Origin: Salinispira pacifica | Lineage (GTDB): Bacteria > Spirochaetota > Spirochaetia > DSM-27196 > Salinispiraceae | Direction of reading: 5' to 3' | DNA: 64,000 nt | NCBI RefSeq assembly: GCF_000507245.1 | Contig: NC_023035.1 | Coordinates: 3,329,570-3,393,569 of the forward strand | In this document: positions 38,620 to 46,518 of the stretch, one piece after another | Layout of the letters: the number at the start of each line of letters is the position of its first letter | How positions within the stretch are numbered: the stretch's first letter is position 1 | The notes under the pieces: generated by a model | The model's database searches: none | What the model was told of the DNA's origin: nothing | What the model saw: the letters and a program-made list of their open reading frames with translations, nothing else | Position numbers and translations under genes: made by a program

Positions 38620-38650
38620 CTATTGGTACTTTTAATAGTACGACTAATAG
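38620..38650 (-). promoter_or_regulatory. Probable operator of the toxin-antitoxin operon
   Basis: Two nested imperfect dyads lie directly upstream of the antitoxin start: CTATTGGT (38620-38627) with ACTAATAG (38643-38650), and GTACTTTT with AATAGTAC inside it. AT-rich palindromes at this spot are the usual binding sites of Phd/YefM antitoxin-toxin complexes. Confidence 0.5.
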
Positions 38651-38819
38651 GTTTATAGATCAATGCGCGTTCAGCTGATTGTACCCTCTGTGTCAAGATA
38701 GTTTTCGGCATGCACTTTCATATGTGGTGCCCCGCCAGGCTTTGATTTGCCCTTTAATATCAGCATCCACTTTTGTTGATTTGTGTCCTCATATTTCGTA
38801 AAATATTGGAGGGAAACTC

Positions 38820-39092
38820 ATGAAAAATAAAGCCTCGGTATTAACACTTCGCATTCCTGAAGAGTTAAAGCATAGCATTAAGAATATGGCCGATCAGCAG
38901 GGTGTTTCGATAAACCAGCTCGCCTTATACGCTCTTACGAAAGAAATACAGGAAATGAAAACACACAGCCTGCTGAAAACATACTGGGCCCAACGGGATG
39001 AAAAAGAGATCTCAGAAAACTTCACTAAGTTATTAGAAAAAGTGAAAGAGAAAAATAACGCCGAAACAGTGCCTGACTGGGATGCAATTTAG
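38820..39092 (+). CDS. Ribbon-helix-helix antitoxin-like protein, orphan
   Basis: 90 residues. An N-terminal ribbon-helix-helix DNA-binding motif (SVLTLRIPEELKHSIKNMA, then GVSINQLALYALTKEI) is followed by an acidic tail that could wrap a toxin. A GGAGGG site precedes the ATG. TTGATT and TAAAAT spaced by 17 bp (38776-38804) resemble a promoter, but the start point would sit very close to the ATG. No HicA-like or other toxin gene follows, so it is an orphan. Its last about 12 codons and the bases after its stop are repeated at 39840-39925. Confidence 0.75.
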   Translation: MKNKASVLTLRIPEELKHSIKNMADQQGVSINQLALYALTKEIQEMKTHSLLKTYWAQRDEKEISENFTKLLEKVKEKNNAETVPDWDAI

Positions 39093-39143
39093 AACTCAAG
39101 GAGTCCCGTTATTCACCGGGATGATTTATCGTGGCCAGTTTCC
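39063..39143. repeat. Direct repeat copy A around the DUF2442/DUF4160 pair
   Basis: Begins in the last codons of the ribbon-helix-helix gene (encoding ETVPDWDAI) and continues past its stop. It is repeated at 39840-39925, with near identity over the first about 38 bases and clear similarity again over a stretch like GGATGATTTATCGTGGCCAG. The two copies bracket the DUF2442/DUF4160 genes. Confidence 0.75.
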
Positions 39144-39204
39144 ACACGTGGGCGGCTCAACGGATTTCAGAAAGACTGGTAGATACTTTCTTGGTCTTCA
39201 AACT

Positions 39205-39501
39205 TCACGATGAAATATGCTGATGGTTTTCCAGAGGATCATCAACCTCTATGCTCTCTGCAAACAATTGGATCGGGTCAAGATCCAGGCATTCTTCTGG
39301 ATTCATAGTTCTTTTAACATCCCAAGCCAAAGTGTTATTCATTACGGTACAGGTCTCCATAAATACTTTTATATCAGACAATTGCTGGAAGACACCTCTT
39401 CGAGTCAATTTAGACGCATCATATAGCTTTATATGACCATCAGAAAAATATACGTATACATGAAAGTCTTCCCTGGGAATTACTTGCAATACACTATTCA
39501 T
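39205..39501 (-). CDS. DUF2442 family protein
   Basis: 98 residues, cytoplasmic. The pattern HVYVYFSDGHIKLYD, followed by LAWDVKRTMNPEECLDLDPIQL with only small changes from family consensus, marks DUF2442. These small proteins are commonly encoded next to DUF4160 proteins, as here, with only 8 bp between the two genes. The pairing, size and mobility resemble toxin-antitoxin modules, but this role is an inference and no activity is established. Confidence 0.85.
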   Translation of the reverse strand: MNSVLQVIPREDFHVYVYFSDGHIKLYDASKLTRRGVFQQLSDIKVFMETCTVMNNTLAWDVKRTMNPEECLDLDPIQLFAESIEVDDPLENHQHISS

Positions 39502-39509
39502 ACTAATTC

Positions 39510-39770
39510 CTACTGCAGCGGTTTGATTTTGTGGATCTCACCATGCTGCTCAGCTATAAGCCAATTCTCCATGAGCTCTGATTTGTGTATTTCGCACCAG
39601 GCCAAGACCAATTTCAGTTGCCTGTTGGGGAGCATCCCTTCAATTACAACACCATCCTGGATTGAAATCAGAGCTTTAAGATCGTTATATTCTGCATGGA
39701 AATGCGGAGGATTATGGTCATTCCAATACATGAAAATTCGAATACCGAAAAACTCACTGATCTTAGGCAT
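39510..39770 (-). CDS. DUF4160 family protein
   Basis: 86 residues with the family signature FFGIRIFMYWNDHNPPHFH and AEYNDLKALISIQDG, then WCEIHKSELMENW near the end. A GAGG site lies 6 bases before the ATG. It is the upstream gene of a two-gene unit with DUF2442. The His/Asn-rich N-terminal motif could bind metal or RNA, but function is unknown. The unit is bracketed by direct repeats, which suggests it moved in as a cassette. Confidence 0.87.
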   Translation of the reverse strand: MPKISEFFGIRIFMYWNDHNPPHFHAEYNDLKALISIQDGVVIEGMLPNRQLKLVLAWCEIHKSELMENWLIAEQHGEIHKIKPLQ

Positions 39771-39839
39771 ATTAACCTCATTCGATTATTGAACTCTATA
39801 TAAGTGTAATATAACAGACAAAAAATCGATCATAAAGTC

Positions 39840-39925
39840 GAAACAGTGCCTGATTGGGATGCAATATAGAACTCAGGAATATGCTGTGTATTGAAAAGGA
39901 TAATTTATAGTGCCCAGTTTTCCAG
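39840..39925. repeat. Direct repeat copy B around the DUF2442/DUF4160 pair
   Basis: Second copy of the repeat at 39063-39143. Its first part is a detached 3' end of a ribbon-helix-helix gene (encoding ETVPDWDAI and a stop), and its second part is the 3' end of the VapB-like pseudogene on the other strand. Confidence 0.75.
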
Positions 39926-40187
39926 TTGCAATTTCTCAAATCGTGATGAATTGTTTCTTGAAATTCGGATGTCATTTATAATTTCATCAGCGGAACGCTC
40001 ATCGACCCAGCTTCCTTTTAATGCCAGGAAATCTTTTGTTGGATTTTCTCAAACTGATCAGGCGAGGATAAATATTTTTCAATTATTAGTACTACTTCCT
40101 GACTTACAGATCTTCTTTCTGATGCAGCACGCTGCTTTAGTGAATCATATAGTGAATCGTCCATATCCTTAACTTGGAAATTTGCAT
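39905..40187 (-). pseudogene. VapB-like antitoxin with two frameshifts
   Basis: Read from 40187 the start is one base short. Adding one G after the ATG gives MANFQVKDMDDSLYDSLKQ followed by RAASERRSVSQEVV, a typical VapB-type ribbon-helix-helix start. The frame breaks again near 40035, where the next frame supplies the tail KDFLALKGSWVDERSADEII through LENWAL and a TAA at 39905-39907. Every part is present, so the gene decayed by two small indels. The expected VapC nuclease gene is absent downstream. Confidence 0.75.
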
Positions 40188-40257
40188 TTAATGACGCTCC
40201 TGAATTTTTCGTTCATGAATAACGAATGCTTTTTTATCCACTAATGGTATCGCGAAT

Positions 40258-40279
40258 TTCTTTCAGGTCAATGAAAGAA
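40258..40279 (-). terminator. Weak hairpin after the WecA-like gene
   Basis: TTCTTTCA and TGAAAGAA form a perfect 8-bp inverted repeat around a 6-base loop, 9 bp beyond the stop of the WecA-like gene that ends the polysaccharide operon. It lacks a T-tract, so it is only a possible terminator or RNA-end stabiliser. Confidence 0.35.
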
Positions 40280-40287
40280 CACCTGCG

Positions 40288-41394
40288 TCACGCCAGCTTC
40301 TTCCGGGCCTTGTTGGCAAAGTGCAGCCAGGTGAAAAGTGATGCGGCAATCAGCCAGGCGACGAGAATGAAGAGGTCGGCTGCCAGGAGGCTGCCTTCAT
40401 TGCGGATGGCCAGGCTGCGCCCGATTACCGACAGCGCCATGAGAAGGTTCACTGCGTGGATCATTGCCAGAATCTGCCCGGTGGAGAACCCGAAGGCCAG
40501 AAGTTTATGGTGGAGGTGTTCCTTGTCCGGATGATGAATGGGTTTGCGCTCCCGAATTCTGCGCATAATTGCCGCAACCATATCGATTATGGGAACAATC
40601 AGAACGGTTATGGTAACAATAAAGCCCGCCTGAAAGTGGCTGGGGTCGGCAGCTCCGTCCCCGGCGCCGATGAAGGCCAGAGCCCCCAGAGCGAACCCCA
40701 GAAAGAGGCTTCCCGAATCCCCCATAAACACCTTCGCCTTGGGCTTGTTGAATACCAGAAATGCCAGGAGCGCACCGAACAGCATAAACGAAAAGAGCGC
40801 ACCGCTGAGGTTGCCGTTAATCACATGGACCGTACCGATTCCCGCTGATGCGATGAGTCCCGTGCCGCCGGCAAGGCCGTCCAGGCCGTCGATAAGGTTC
40901 ACCGCGTTGGATATGGATATGAGCCAGAAAATGGTGATGGCCCCGCTCATGGGTCCCAAAGGAAGCACCCACCGAACCCCGGGAAGATAAATTCCGTCTA
41001 TGAGGGCACCGCCAACGGCAACCAGGGCCCCGGCAACAATCTGCCCGATCAGCTTGTAGATAGCCCTGATATTCACAAAATCATCCACCAGACCCAGCCC
41101 GTGGACAATAAAAAAGCCCAGAAAGAGGAGAATATTCTTGTTTGAGAAAAACCGTGTGGTGGTAAAAGAGGAATCCAGAAGGGGGAGGAGAATAGTGAGG
41201 ATAAATGCAGTGAGAAGGAAGGAAAGGAAAAAGCCCACACCGCCCAGCCGGGGGGTGTCTTCGGTATGAATCTTTCGATGATCCAGCTGGTCATACCAGT
41301 TGTTTCGATGGCTGATCCGGATAATCACCGGAGTAAGAATCAGATTTATCAGAAAGGCGATACCTGCCCCGGGCAGGATAAGACTCAGCTGCAT
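40288..41394 (-). CDS. WecA/TagO-type undecaprenyl-phosphate sugar-1-phosphate transferase
   Basis: 368 residues with about 11 membrane segments. Family motifs are all present: HTEDTPRLGGVG, the Asp-rich GLVDDFVNIRA, NAVNLIDGLDGLAGG, KVFMGDSGSLFLGF and the C-terminal cytoplasmic HLHHKLL histidines. The enzyme would transfer a HexNAc-1-phosphate (GlcNAc in WecA) to undecaprenyl phosphate at the inner membrane, the first step of O-antigen-type glycan assembly. It is the last gene of the - strand polysaccharide locus, 83 bp after the barrel gene. Its start codon and ribosome-binding site lie inside a long leader hairpin, which suggests separate translational control. Confidence 0.93.
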   Translation of the reverse strand: MQLSLILPGAGIAFLINLILTPVIIRISHRNNWYDQLDHRKIHTEDTPRLGGVGFFLSFLLTAFILTILLPLLDSSFTTTRFFSNKNILLFLGFFIVHGLGLVDDFVNIRAIYKLIGQIVAGALVAVGGALIDGIYLPGVRWVLPLGPMSGAITIFWLISISNAVNLIDGLDGLAGGTGLIASAGIGTVHVINGNLSGALFSFMLFGALLAFLVFNKPKAKVFMGDSGSLFLGFALGALAFIGAGDGAADPSHFQAGFIVTITVLIVPIIDMVAAIMRRIRERKPIHHPDKEHLHHKLLAFGFSTGQILAMIHAVNLLMALSVIGRSLAIRNEGSLLAADLFILVAWLIAASLFTWLHFANKARKKLA

Positions 41395-41465
41395 GGATAT
41401 TCCTCTGTTTTTCCGTATCTCTCAATATAGCTATAACTATATCAGAACGGAAAAGGAATATCCAT
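41393..41465 (-). promoter_or_regulatory. Long leader hairpin containing the WecA-like start codon
   Basis: In the mRNA, AUGGAUAUUCC (41465-41455) pairs perfectly over 11 bp with GGAAUAUCCAU (41403-41393), which includes the AUG start and part of the AGAGGA site. Further in, UUUUCCGU pairs with ACGGAAAA (8 bp), and AUAUAG with CUAUAU closes a 6-base loop. The whole forms one 73-nt imperfect hairpin filling the gap after the barrel gene. The apical part contains TATAGCTATA, also found in the leader hairpin at 36750. Confidence 0.65.
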
Positions 41466-41477
41466 TAGGCAGAAGTA

Positions 41478-42896
41478 TTAGAAACTGCGACTTAAGCTGA
41501 GCTGTACCACCAGGGAGACTACCCGGCCGGCAGGGTCTTCGTTGTTTTGCCGGTAGTAGGACCAGGACTGTCCGTAGGTCACCGGCAGCCCGATATTGAT
41601 GTTCAACAAGGGGGCAATTGACCCAGTGAGCCCGAAAACGATTTGTCCCGAATGGTCGTTATATTGATGATACCAGCGCACCGCCGGCTTCAGTCCGAAG
41701 ATCCGGGCATCGGTGAACACGATCCCCAGACCGCTTCGGTGCACGCCGTTCTCCGCCCATACAAGATTGGTATCCGCAGCGGACTCTTCTGCGGGCACGG
41801 GCCCGATCCGGGTTGTAATTTCCGGCCCGTATGAGAACCGGTATTCACCGATCAGCTGCAGGCCGATATCTGAGCTTTCCCAGAACATGTGAACCAGGGC
41901 CTGGGTTGTGGGCCAGAGGTACGAGGGTCCTATACCCCACGCTGTTCCGGCATCGCCTTTTGCAGGATACACATCAAAATCACCCCGTCCTTCAAGAGCA
42001 ATATCCACCCCCAGTACATTTGTCTTCACATACATGTTGCCGATGAGGGACTGTTCCAGATTCCGATTGAACTTGCCGGAGAAGCCGAGGGTGAAGGGAC
42101 CTGCAGAGGTTTCAAACAGGGAGGCGTAGGCAAAATCCAGGGGGCTGGGGCTTGCAGTTGAGGCAAGCCAGCCGTCTTTTACATAGATCACAGAAGTGAG
42201 TCCGTTCACCCCCAGGGGCATGAACATCTTTACCGCAATGCCGTCCTTCACATCTGATACCAGGTCGCCGGGATTGCTCAACAACTGCGCCTGTCCCCAA
42301 CTCATGGACTGCTTCCCCACCCGGAAAAAGTAGCGTTCAGCCAGGGTATAATCGATGAATAATTCTGATACTGAAGGGGTGGGAAAACTGAACCGGCTTT
42401 CATCCATGGAAGTGGAAAGTTTGGCAAAATACCGAAAATAGGGCAGCGGCCGGGCATCCACCGACACAGACGAACTCATATCATAGTACACCGATGCATC
42501 AAACTCTTCCCAGAGTATGTCGCCGTAAGGAGCCCCTTCCTCAGGAACGGGCCAATCGAGAAAGCCGCCTGCTATGGAGCCGGAAAGGCTAACAGTACCC
42601 TTAACAGTCGGTTTATCCCGGGTGGTGAGGGCGTCCAAGTCTATAGCGTCCTCGCCATTTTCGTCTGCGCCGTCATCCGCTACATCCGATTCGGAGTTTT
42701 CGGCATCATCTTCGGTGTCTGTGTCACCGCTTTCAGATTCACTTTCAGAATCGTTTTGAGATTCCACCGTTTCATCCGGCACGGCAAACAGATCATCCAC
42801 GTCATCCTGGGCATACAGCATGGAGGGGAAAAGGAGCAGGAAAGCAAGTGCGAATGCGGCGGCACCGTTACGAGGGAGAAGGCGGTTCACATTCAT
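41478..42896 (-). CDS. Outer-membrane beta-barrel protein with acidic N-terminal linker
   Basis: 472 residues: signal peptide (cleavage near LYAQ-D), an unusual Asp/Glu/Ser-rich linker (about residues 30-88) that begins with DDVDDLFAVP, then alternating amphipathic strands to a closing SLSRSF with terminal Phe. The barrel has about 16 strands by eye. The start overlaps the stop of the LolA-like gene, so the two are coupled. Context (LolA-like protein and FtsX-type permeases upstream) suggests part of an envelope trafficking module. A transporter barrel or a lipoprotein/glycan receptor are both possible. Confidence 0.75.
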   Translation of the reverse strand: MNVNRLLPRNGAAAFALAFLLLFPSMLYAQDDVDDLFAVPDETVESQNDSESESESGDTDTEDDAENSESDVADDGADENGEDAIDLDALTTRDKPTVKGTVSLSGSIAGGFLDWPVPEEGAPYGDILWEEFDASVYYDMSSSVSVDARPLPYFRYFAKLSTSMDESRFSFPTPSVSELFIDYTLAERYFFRVGKQSMSWGQAQLLSNPGDLVSDVKDGIAVKMFMPLGVNGLTSVIYVKDGWLASTASPSPLDFAYASLFETSAGPFTLGFSGKFNRNLEQSLIGNMYVKTNVLGVDIALEGRGDFDVYPAKGDAGTAWGIGPSYLWPTTQALVHMFWESSDIGLQLIGEYRFSYGPEITTRIGPVPAEESAADTNLVWAENGVHRSGLGIVFTDARIFGLKPAVRWYHQYNDHSGQIVFGLTGSIAPLLNINIGLPVTYGQSWSYYRQNNEDPAGRVVSLVVQLSLSRSF

Positions 42897-43657
42897 TATT
42901 CGCTCACCCGCTCAAGGTAGGCCTGGGTGAACACAAGATCGGGCAGATCATTCAGACTGGGCTTTGCAACGGTGATGATGGTTCGCTCATTTCGGAACTG
43001 ACCGTTCACATTGCGGCCTGCAAGGGCGTCGATGATCACGATCTGCACCGGAACAAAGCGTTCGCCAACAGCCTGGTAGCGGGGTATTGCAGTTGTCCGC
43101 ATGAGCTGGCCGGAAAGGCTGTAGTCCTCGTACTTGCGCACCAGGTTGTTCTCATCCACCCAGATTTTCATGGCAGGATAAGTCACCGAATCGTTGGTGG
43201 CTTCAAGGTCCAGTACACGGGTGCTGTATGCCCCCAGCTGCGCACTGCTTCTGCCTACGATACGGTAGTCGGCGGCTAAGGTGGACTGGGTGAAGTCTGA
43301 ATTCCGGGCGTTGGAGTTCTGGAAGCGGTCCCGGGCGCTTGTTACATTAAAGCGGCGGCTCACCGGGTCGTAGAGCCAGAGATTATTGCCGATTTTGAGG
43401 TAGCCTTTGCCTCTGTCCACCGAGGGCTCAAGAATAAGAATGAGGTATTTATCTTCAGAGTCACGGCGGAACATGGCAGCCTTGGTTACTGATGTGCCCT
43501 GCCCGGGCTTATCCTGGGTGATGGTGTACTCGGCGGAGAAATCGTTCTCTGTAAAGGAGACCAGGGAGTCGATTTGTTCAAGGAGATCCTGGGCAAACAG
43601 GGGAGAAGCAACAGTGAGCGCTGCAAACACAAATATCAGCATAACGAATTTTTTCAT
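42896..43657 (-). CDS. LolA-like outer-membrane lipoprotein-sorting protein
   Basis: 253 residues from the ATG at 43657, chosen over 43723 because AAAGGA lies 8 bases upstream and the protein then begins with a normal signal peptide (MKKFVMLIFVF to LFAQ-D). The mature chain is a half-barrel-type sequence (AEYTITQDKPGQGTS, YLKIGNNLWLYDPVSRRF, WVDENNLVRKYEDY) typical of the LolA-like family that carries lipids or lipoproteins across the periplasm. It sits between FtsX-type permeases and an outer-membrane barrel, a natural path from inner to outer membrane. Confidence 0.85.
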   Translation of the reverse strand: MKKFVMLIFVFAALTVASPLFAQDLLEQIDSLVSFTENDFSAEYTITQDKPGQGTSVTKAAMFRRDSEDKYLILILEPSVDRGKGYLKIGNNLWLYDPVSRRFNVTSARDRFQNSNARNSDFTQSTLAADYRIVGRSSAQLGAYSTRVLDLEATNDSVTYPAMKIWVDENNLVRKYEDYSLSGQLMRTTAIPRYQAVGERFVPVQIVIIDALAGRNVNGQFRNERTIITVAKPSLNDLPDLVFTQAYLERVSE

Positions 43658-43747
43658 ATACAGTCCTTTTAAAATGGATGGGTTCTTTCCGGTCTTATTC
43701 CTGACACATGGCACTCGCTTCACTTGCCGCGCTGCGGCATTGGCGTC

Positions 43748-45034
43748 TCATTCCTGACGCATAGCGTCAACTGGGGCAAGACGGCTGGCATCTATGGAAG
43801 GCCTCAATGCCCCCACAAGACTGGCAGCCAGTGTGATAAGAGCTATGGAGACGAGCCATACTGCCGGCAGTTTCCATGCCACCCTTCCGTTTTCCAGGAA
43901 GAGGGTTGCAAAGCCTGCGAAGGAGAAGTCCAGCCAGGCATGGATTGCCGAAAGAACCAACACTCCCATAAACATCCCCAGCAGGAGTGAGGTTACACCC
44001 AGGAAGCCCGCTTCACCCAGAAAGAGGGCGACGGTTTTGTTCCGGGTAAGGCCGATGGCTCTAAGGGTTCCGATTTCTTTTATGCGCTCATAGACGATCA
44101 TGGAGTAGGTGTTTGATACTCCGATTACAACAATCAGCAAAAAGAGGAAAATCACCCCCACAGCGACTATTGTTATGGCATCCACCAGGTCTTTGATTTC
44201 CGCAAGCTGGGCATCCAGGGTAAGAAGCATGATCGTGGGCTCTTCTATGCTGCTTCGGGCAGTGTCTCTGGCTTCCCTGCTTTGAAGGATTCGGTGTGAG
44301 ATACCCGACTGCTCAAGGCTATGGCGAAGTTCTTCTATGCCGGTTCTCTGAAGGCGGGGTGTTGTAAAGTACACCCCCATTTCGTTCACCCGTTCAGCCG
44401 GAACATTCATAATAGAGTTGAGGGTTTGCCGCTGCATGTAGGATGTGTAGCCGAAGAAGCTGCTTTCGTTAAAGATTCCCCGAACGATGAGGGAGGCGGT
44501 GTTTGACTGCCCTCGGCTGGTTTTCAGGCTGATAATTACTCTGTCGCCCACCCGGGCATTCAGCCGTTCGGCGGTGGCGGTTGATATGAGCACCCCATCG
44601 GGATCGTAGTCCGAGGGAACAGTTCCGGAGGTGATGTTAAGCTCCGCCAGAACTTCAGCTTCGCGGTTCCATTCCACTCCCACAAGGCGGCGCTGACGGG
44701 CATAGTAGCCGTTGTAGAAGATACTGGCGTTGCTTTGGTAATACACACTTCGGCGGGAGACGGCTTGGACGCCGTTCAGGTCATCCACAAGATCTTCGAT
44801 ACTCCCGGAATCAGTGATGACAGATCGAACTCCCGCCCTGCTGAACTCCTGAAATGCTATGTGGCCGGCAAAGTAGCGGGCAGCCTTTTTCTCCACCGAG
44901 GAACTTATTCCCATGAGAAGTCCCAGCACAACAACCATGGCTGCGGTTGCAAGCACCATGGACATGATGAGGATGCGGTAGCGGGAGAGGTTTCGTGTGA
45001 AGTTTCTGAAGGAGAGCTTGAGAACCCGAATCAT
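43748..45034 (-). CDS. FtsX/LolE-type ABC transporter permease
   Basis: 428 residues. One N-terminal membrane segment (about 20-42), a large periplasmic domain (about 45-290) and three C-terminal membrane segments with the FtsX signature region (YERIKEIGTLRAIGLTRNK) are the layout of MacB/LolCE permeases. These extract or push periplasmic substrates rather than move them through a pore. The start overlaps the previous permease by 4 bp, and the two probably form a heterodimer. No ATP-binding subunit is encoded nearby. Confidence 0.88.
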   Translation of the reverse strand: MIRVLKLSFRNFTRNLSRYRILIMSMVLATAAMVVVLGLLMGISSSVEKKAARYFAGHIAFQEFSRAGVRSVITDSGSIEDLVDDLNGVQAVSRRSVYYQSNASIFYNGYYARQRRLVGVEWNREAEVLAELNITSGTVPSDYDPDGVLISTATAERLNARVGDRVIISLKTSRGQSNTASLIVRGIFNESSFFGYTSYMQRQTLNSIMNVPAERVNEMGVYFTTPRLQRTGIEELRHSLEQSGISHRILQSREARDTARSSIEEPTIMLLTLDAQLAEIKDLVDAITIVAVGVIFLFLLIVVIGVSNTYSMIVYERIKEIGTLRAIGLTRNKTVALFLGEAGFLGVTSLLLGMFMGVLVLSAIHAWLDFSFAGFATLFLENGRVAWKLPAVWLVSIALITLAASLVGALRPSIDASRLAPVDAMRQE

Positions 45035-46515
45035 TGCATCGCCCTTACCGGTGAGAGCCCGAGGATTTTTTTCAGAGGATATATAAGAGATATGACAGAA
45101 ACAAGCAGTGCGGCTCCAATGTGAAAGACCAAAAGTTCAGAAGTTATTTGTCCGCGAATGGAGGAGCCGCCGAATAATAACTGTAAATAGTAGTTGTCAG
45201 GTCTTGGCTGGAGGGAGTTCACTATGCCCACCCCCGCGACAGAGAGCACTATGCCAAGAAGAGCGGATCCCAGAATGACAATACCGACTTCGTAGGAAAT
45301 GAGGGTGGCAACCTTTGACTTTGGAGCACCCATTGCACGCATGGTGCCAATTTCATTTTTCCGCTCCAGGACCGATAAAACAATGGCGTTCATACTTACC
45401 GATGAAGCTCCAACTATGACAAAGATGATGCCTATATTAATGAGGATGCGCAAAAACCAGACGATGAGTACATTTCCTCCAATGCTCCGTCTCCAGTCCC
45501 GTACATCATGTTCAATCTCAGGCATCTTTTGAGCGAGCAGACTGTCGATGCGCTGCACGCCCCGGGTCTCGCTTACCCTGCCGGCAAAGCGCAGAAGGAC
45601 AAAGTTCCAGGCGTTACTTACCGGTCTGGCACTTTCAGCAATGGATTCATTGTTACTGAACAGTGAGTCTATTTCAGACAAGATTCCGTCAGCGGAGGCT
45701 GTGGAGCCGGTTTCATCAGTTACAGCAGAATCAGGTTGAGGGGAGGCAAAGAGGTCATCCACCGAAGAGTCGATGAGACCCTGCTGACTGTCTTCCAATA
45801 CCGATGTTTCACTTGCACCGTACACGTAGCCATTCAGCCCCCGGGCTGTGTCGGCATCCACCAGGGCCACTCTGTTGAGAAGATCATCATCCACCGGATA
45901 CTCATATACTCCCGCCAAAGGCACTTCACGGATTGTGAAGCTTGACTCATAGGCAACGGTGAGGGTTACAGGCTCTCCAATGAGGGAGTCTTTTCCACTT
46001 CGCTCAACAAACTGATCATAGAGATTTTTTTGAATGAGGATTCCCGATGTTCCTGGATGAGGATATGAACCATGAACCAGTTGAACATGAGGGAAAAAGG
46101 ATGCGTAGCTGTCAAAATCCACTCCGAAGAGGGACCTTGCTGAAGACTGTCCGGCAGTTTTCAGCTGGGCTGCACTGCTTACAACCGGGAGTGTGGAGGA
46201 GAGCAGCTCCTCCTCCCCTGTTGTTTCATTCAGCGCATCATTCAGACGTTCATAGTCGTCGAACACAGGAGGGATGAGGTACTCACCCACCAGGAGAGCT
46301 TCTGATCCAAAGAGGGTAAAGCTGTTCTCGCTTTCGGGTGAGATACTCGCCTGACCGCTTACATTATCCACATATGCAGAGGAAAAGGATGCATCTATGA
46401 AGGCAAGAATGCTGTTCACCCCGAAGAGCAGGAAAAACGAAAGACCCATGATAATAATCATGGGTCTCATCCGTTTCATGTTTCGTTGTATATTTCTGAA
46501 GGCAAGAATGAACAA
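45031..46515 (-). CDS. FtsX/LolC-type ABC transporter permease with periplasmic insert
   Basis: 494 residues, with the same topology as its partner: an N-terminal membrane segment (about 18-38), a large periplasmic domain and three C-terminal segments, with VLERKNEIGTMRAMGAPKSK matching the FtsX signature. The periplasmic domain has a low-complexity acidic insert (about residues 240-295) containing SSVDDLFASPQ and SEIDSLFSN. The first motif also opens the mature barrel protein at 41478. The start lies 3 bp after the Wzz-like gene, so it is part of the same transcript. Confidence 0.87.
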   Translation of the reverse strand: MFILAFRNIQRNMKRMRPMIIIMGLSFFLLFGVNSILAFIDASFSSAYVDNVSGQASISPESENSFTLFGSEALLVGEYLIPPVFDDYERLNDALNETTGEEELLSSTLPVVSSAAQLKTAGQSSARSLFGVDFDSYASFFPHVQLVHGSYPHPGTSGILIQKNLYDQFVERSGKDSLIGEPVTLTVAYESSFTIREVPLAGVYEYPVDDDLLNRVALVDADTARGLNGYVYGASETSVLEDSQQGLIDSSVDDLFASPQPDSAVTDETGSTASADGILSEIDSLFSNNESIAESARPVSNAWNFVLLRFAGRVSETRGVQRIDSLLAQKMPEIEHDVRDWRRSIGGNVLIVWFLRILINIGIIFVIVGASSVSMNAIVLSVLERKNEIGTMRAMGAPKSKVATLISYEVGIVILGSALLGIVLSVAGVGIVNSLQPRPDNYYLQLLFGGSSIRGQITSELLVFHIGAALLVSVISLIYPLKKILGLSPVRAMQ

Positions 46516-46518
46516 ATT

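Noticed and set aside
39891-40172. A 93-residue + strand frame near 40 kb
   Set aside because: The opposite strand carries a clear, if broken, VapB-type antitoxin over the same bases, so this frame is its antisense.
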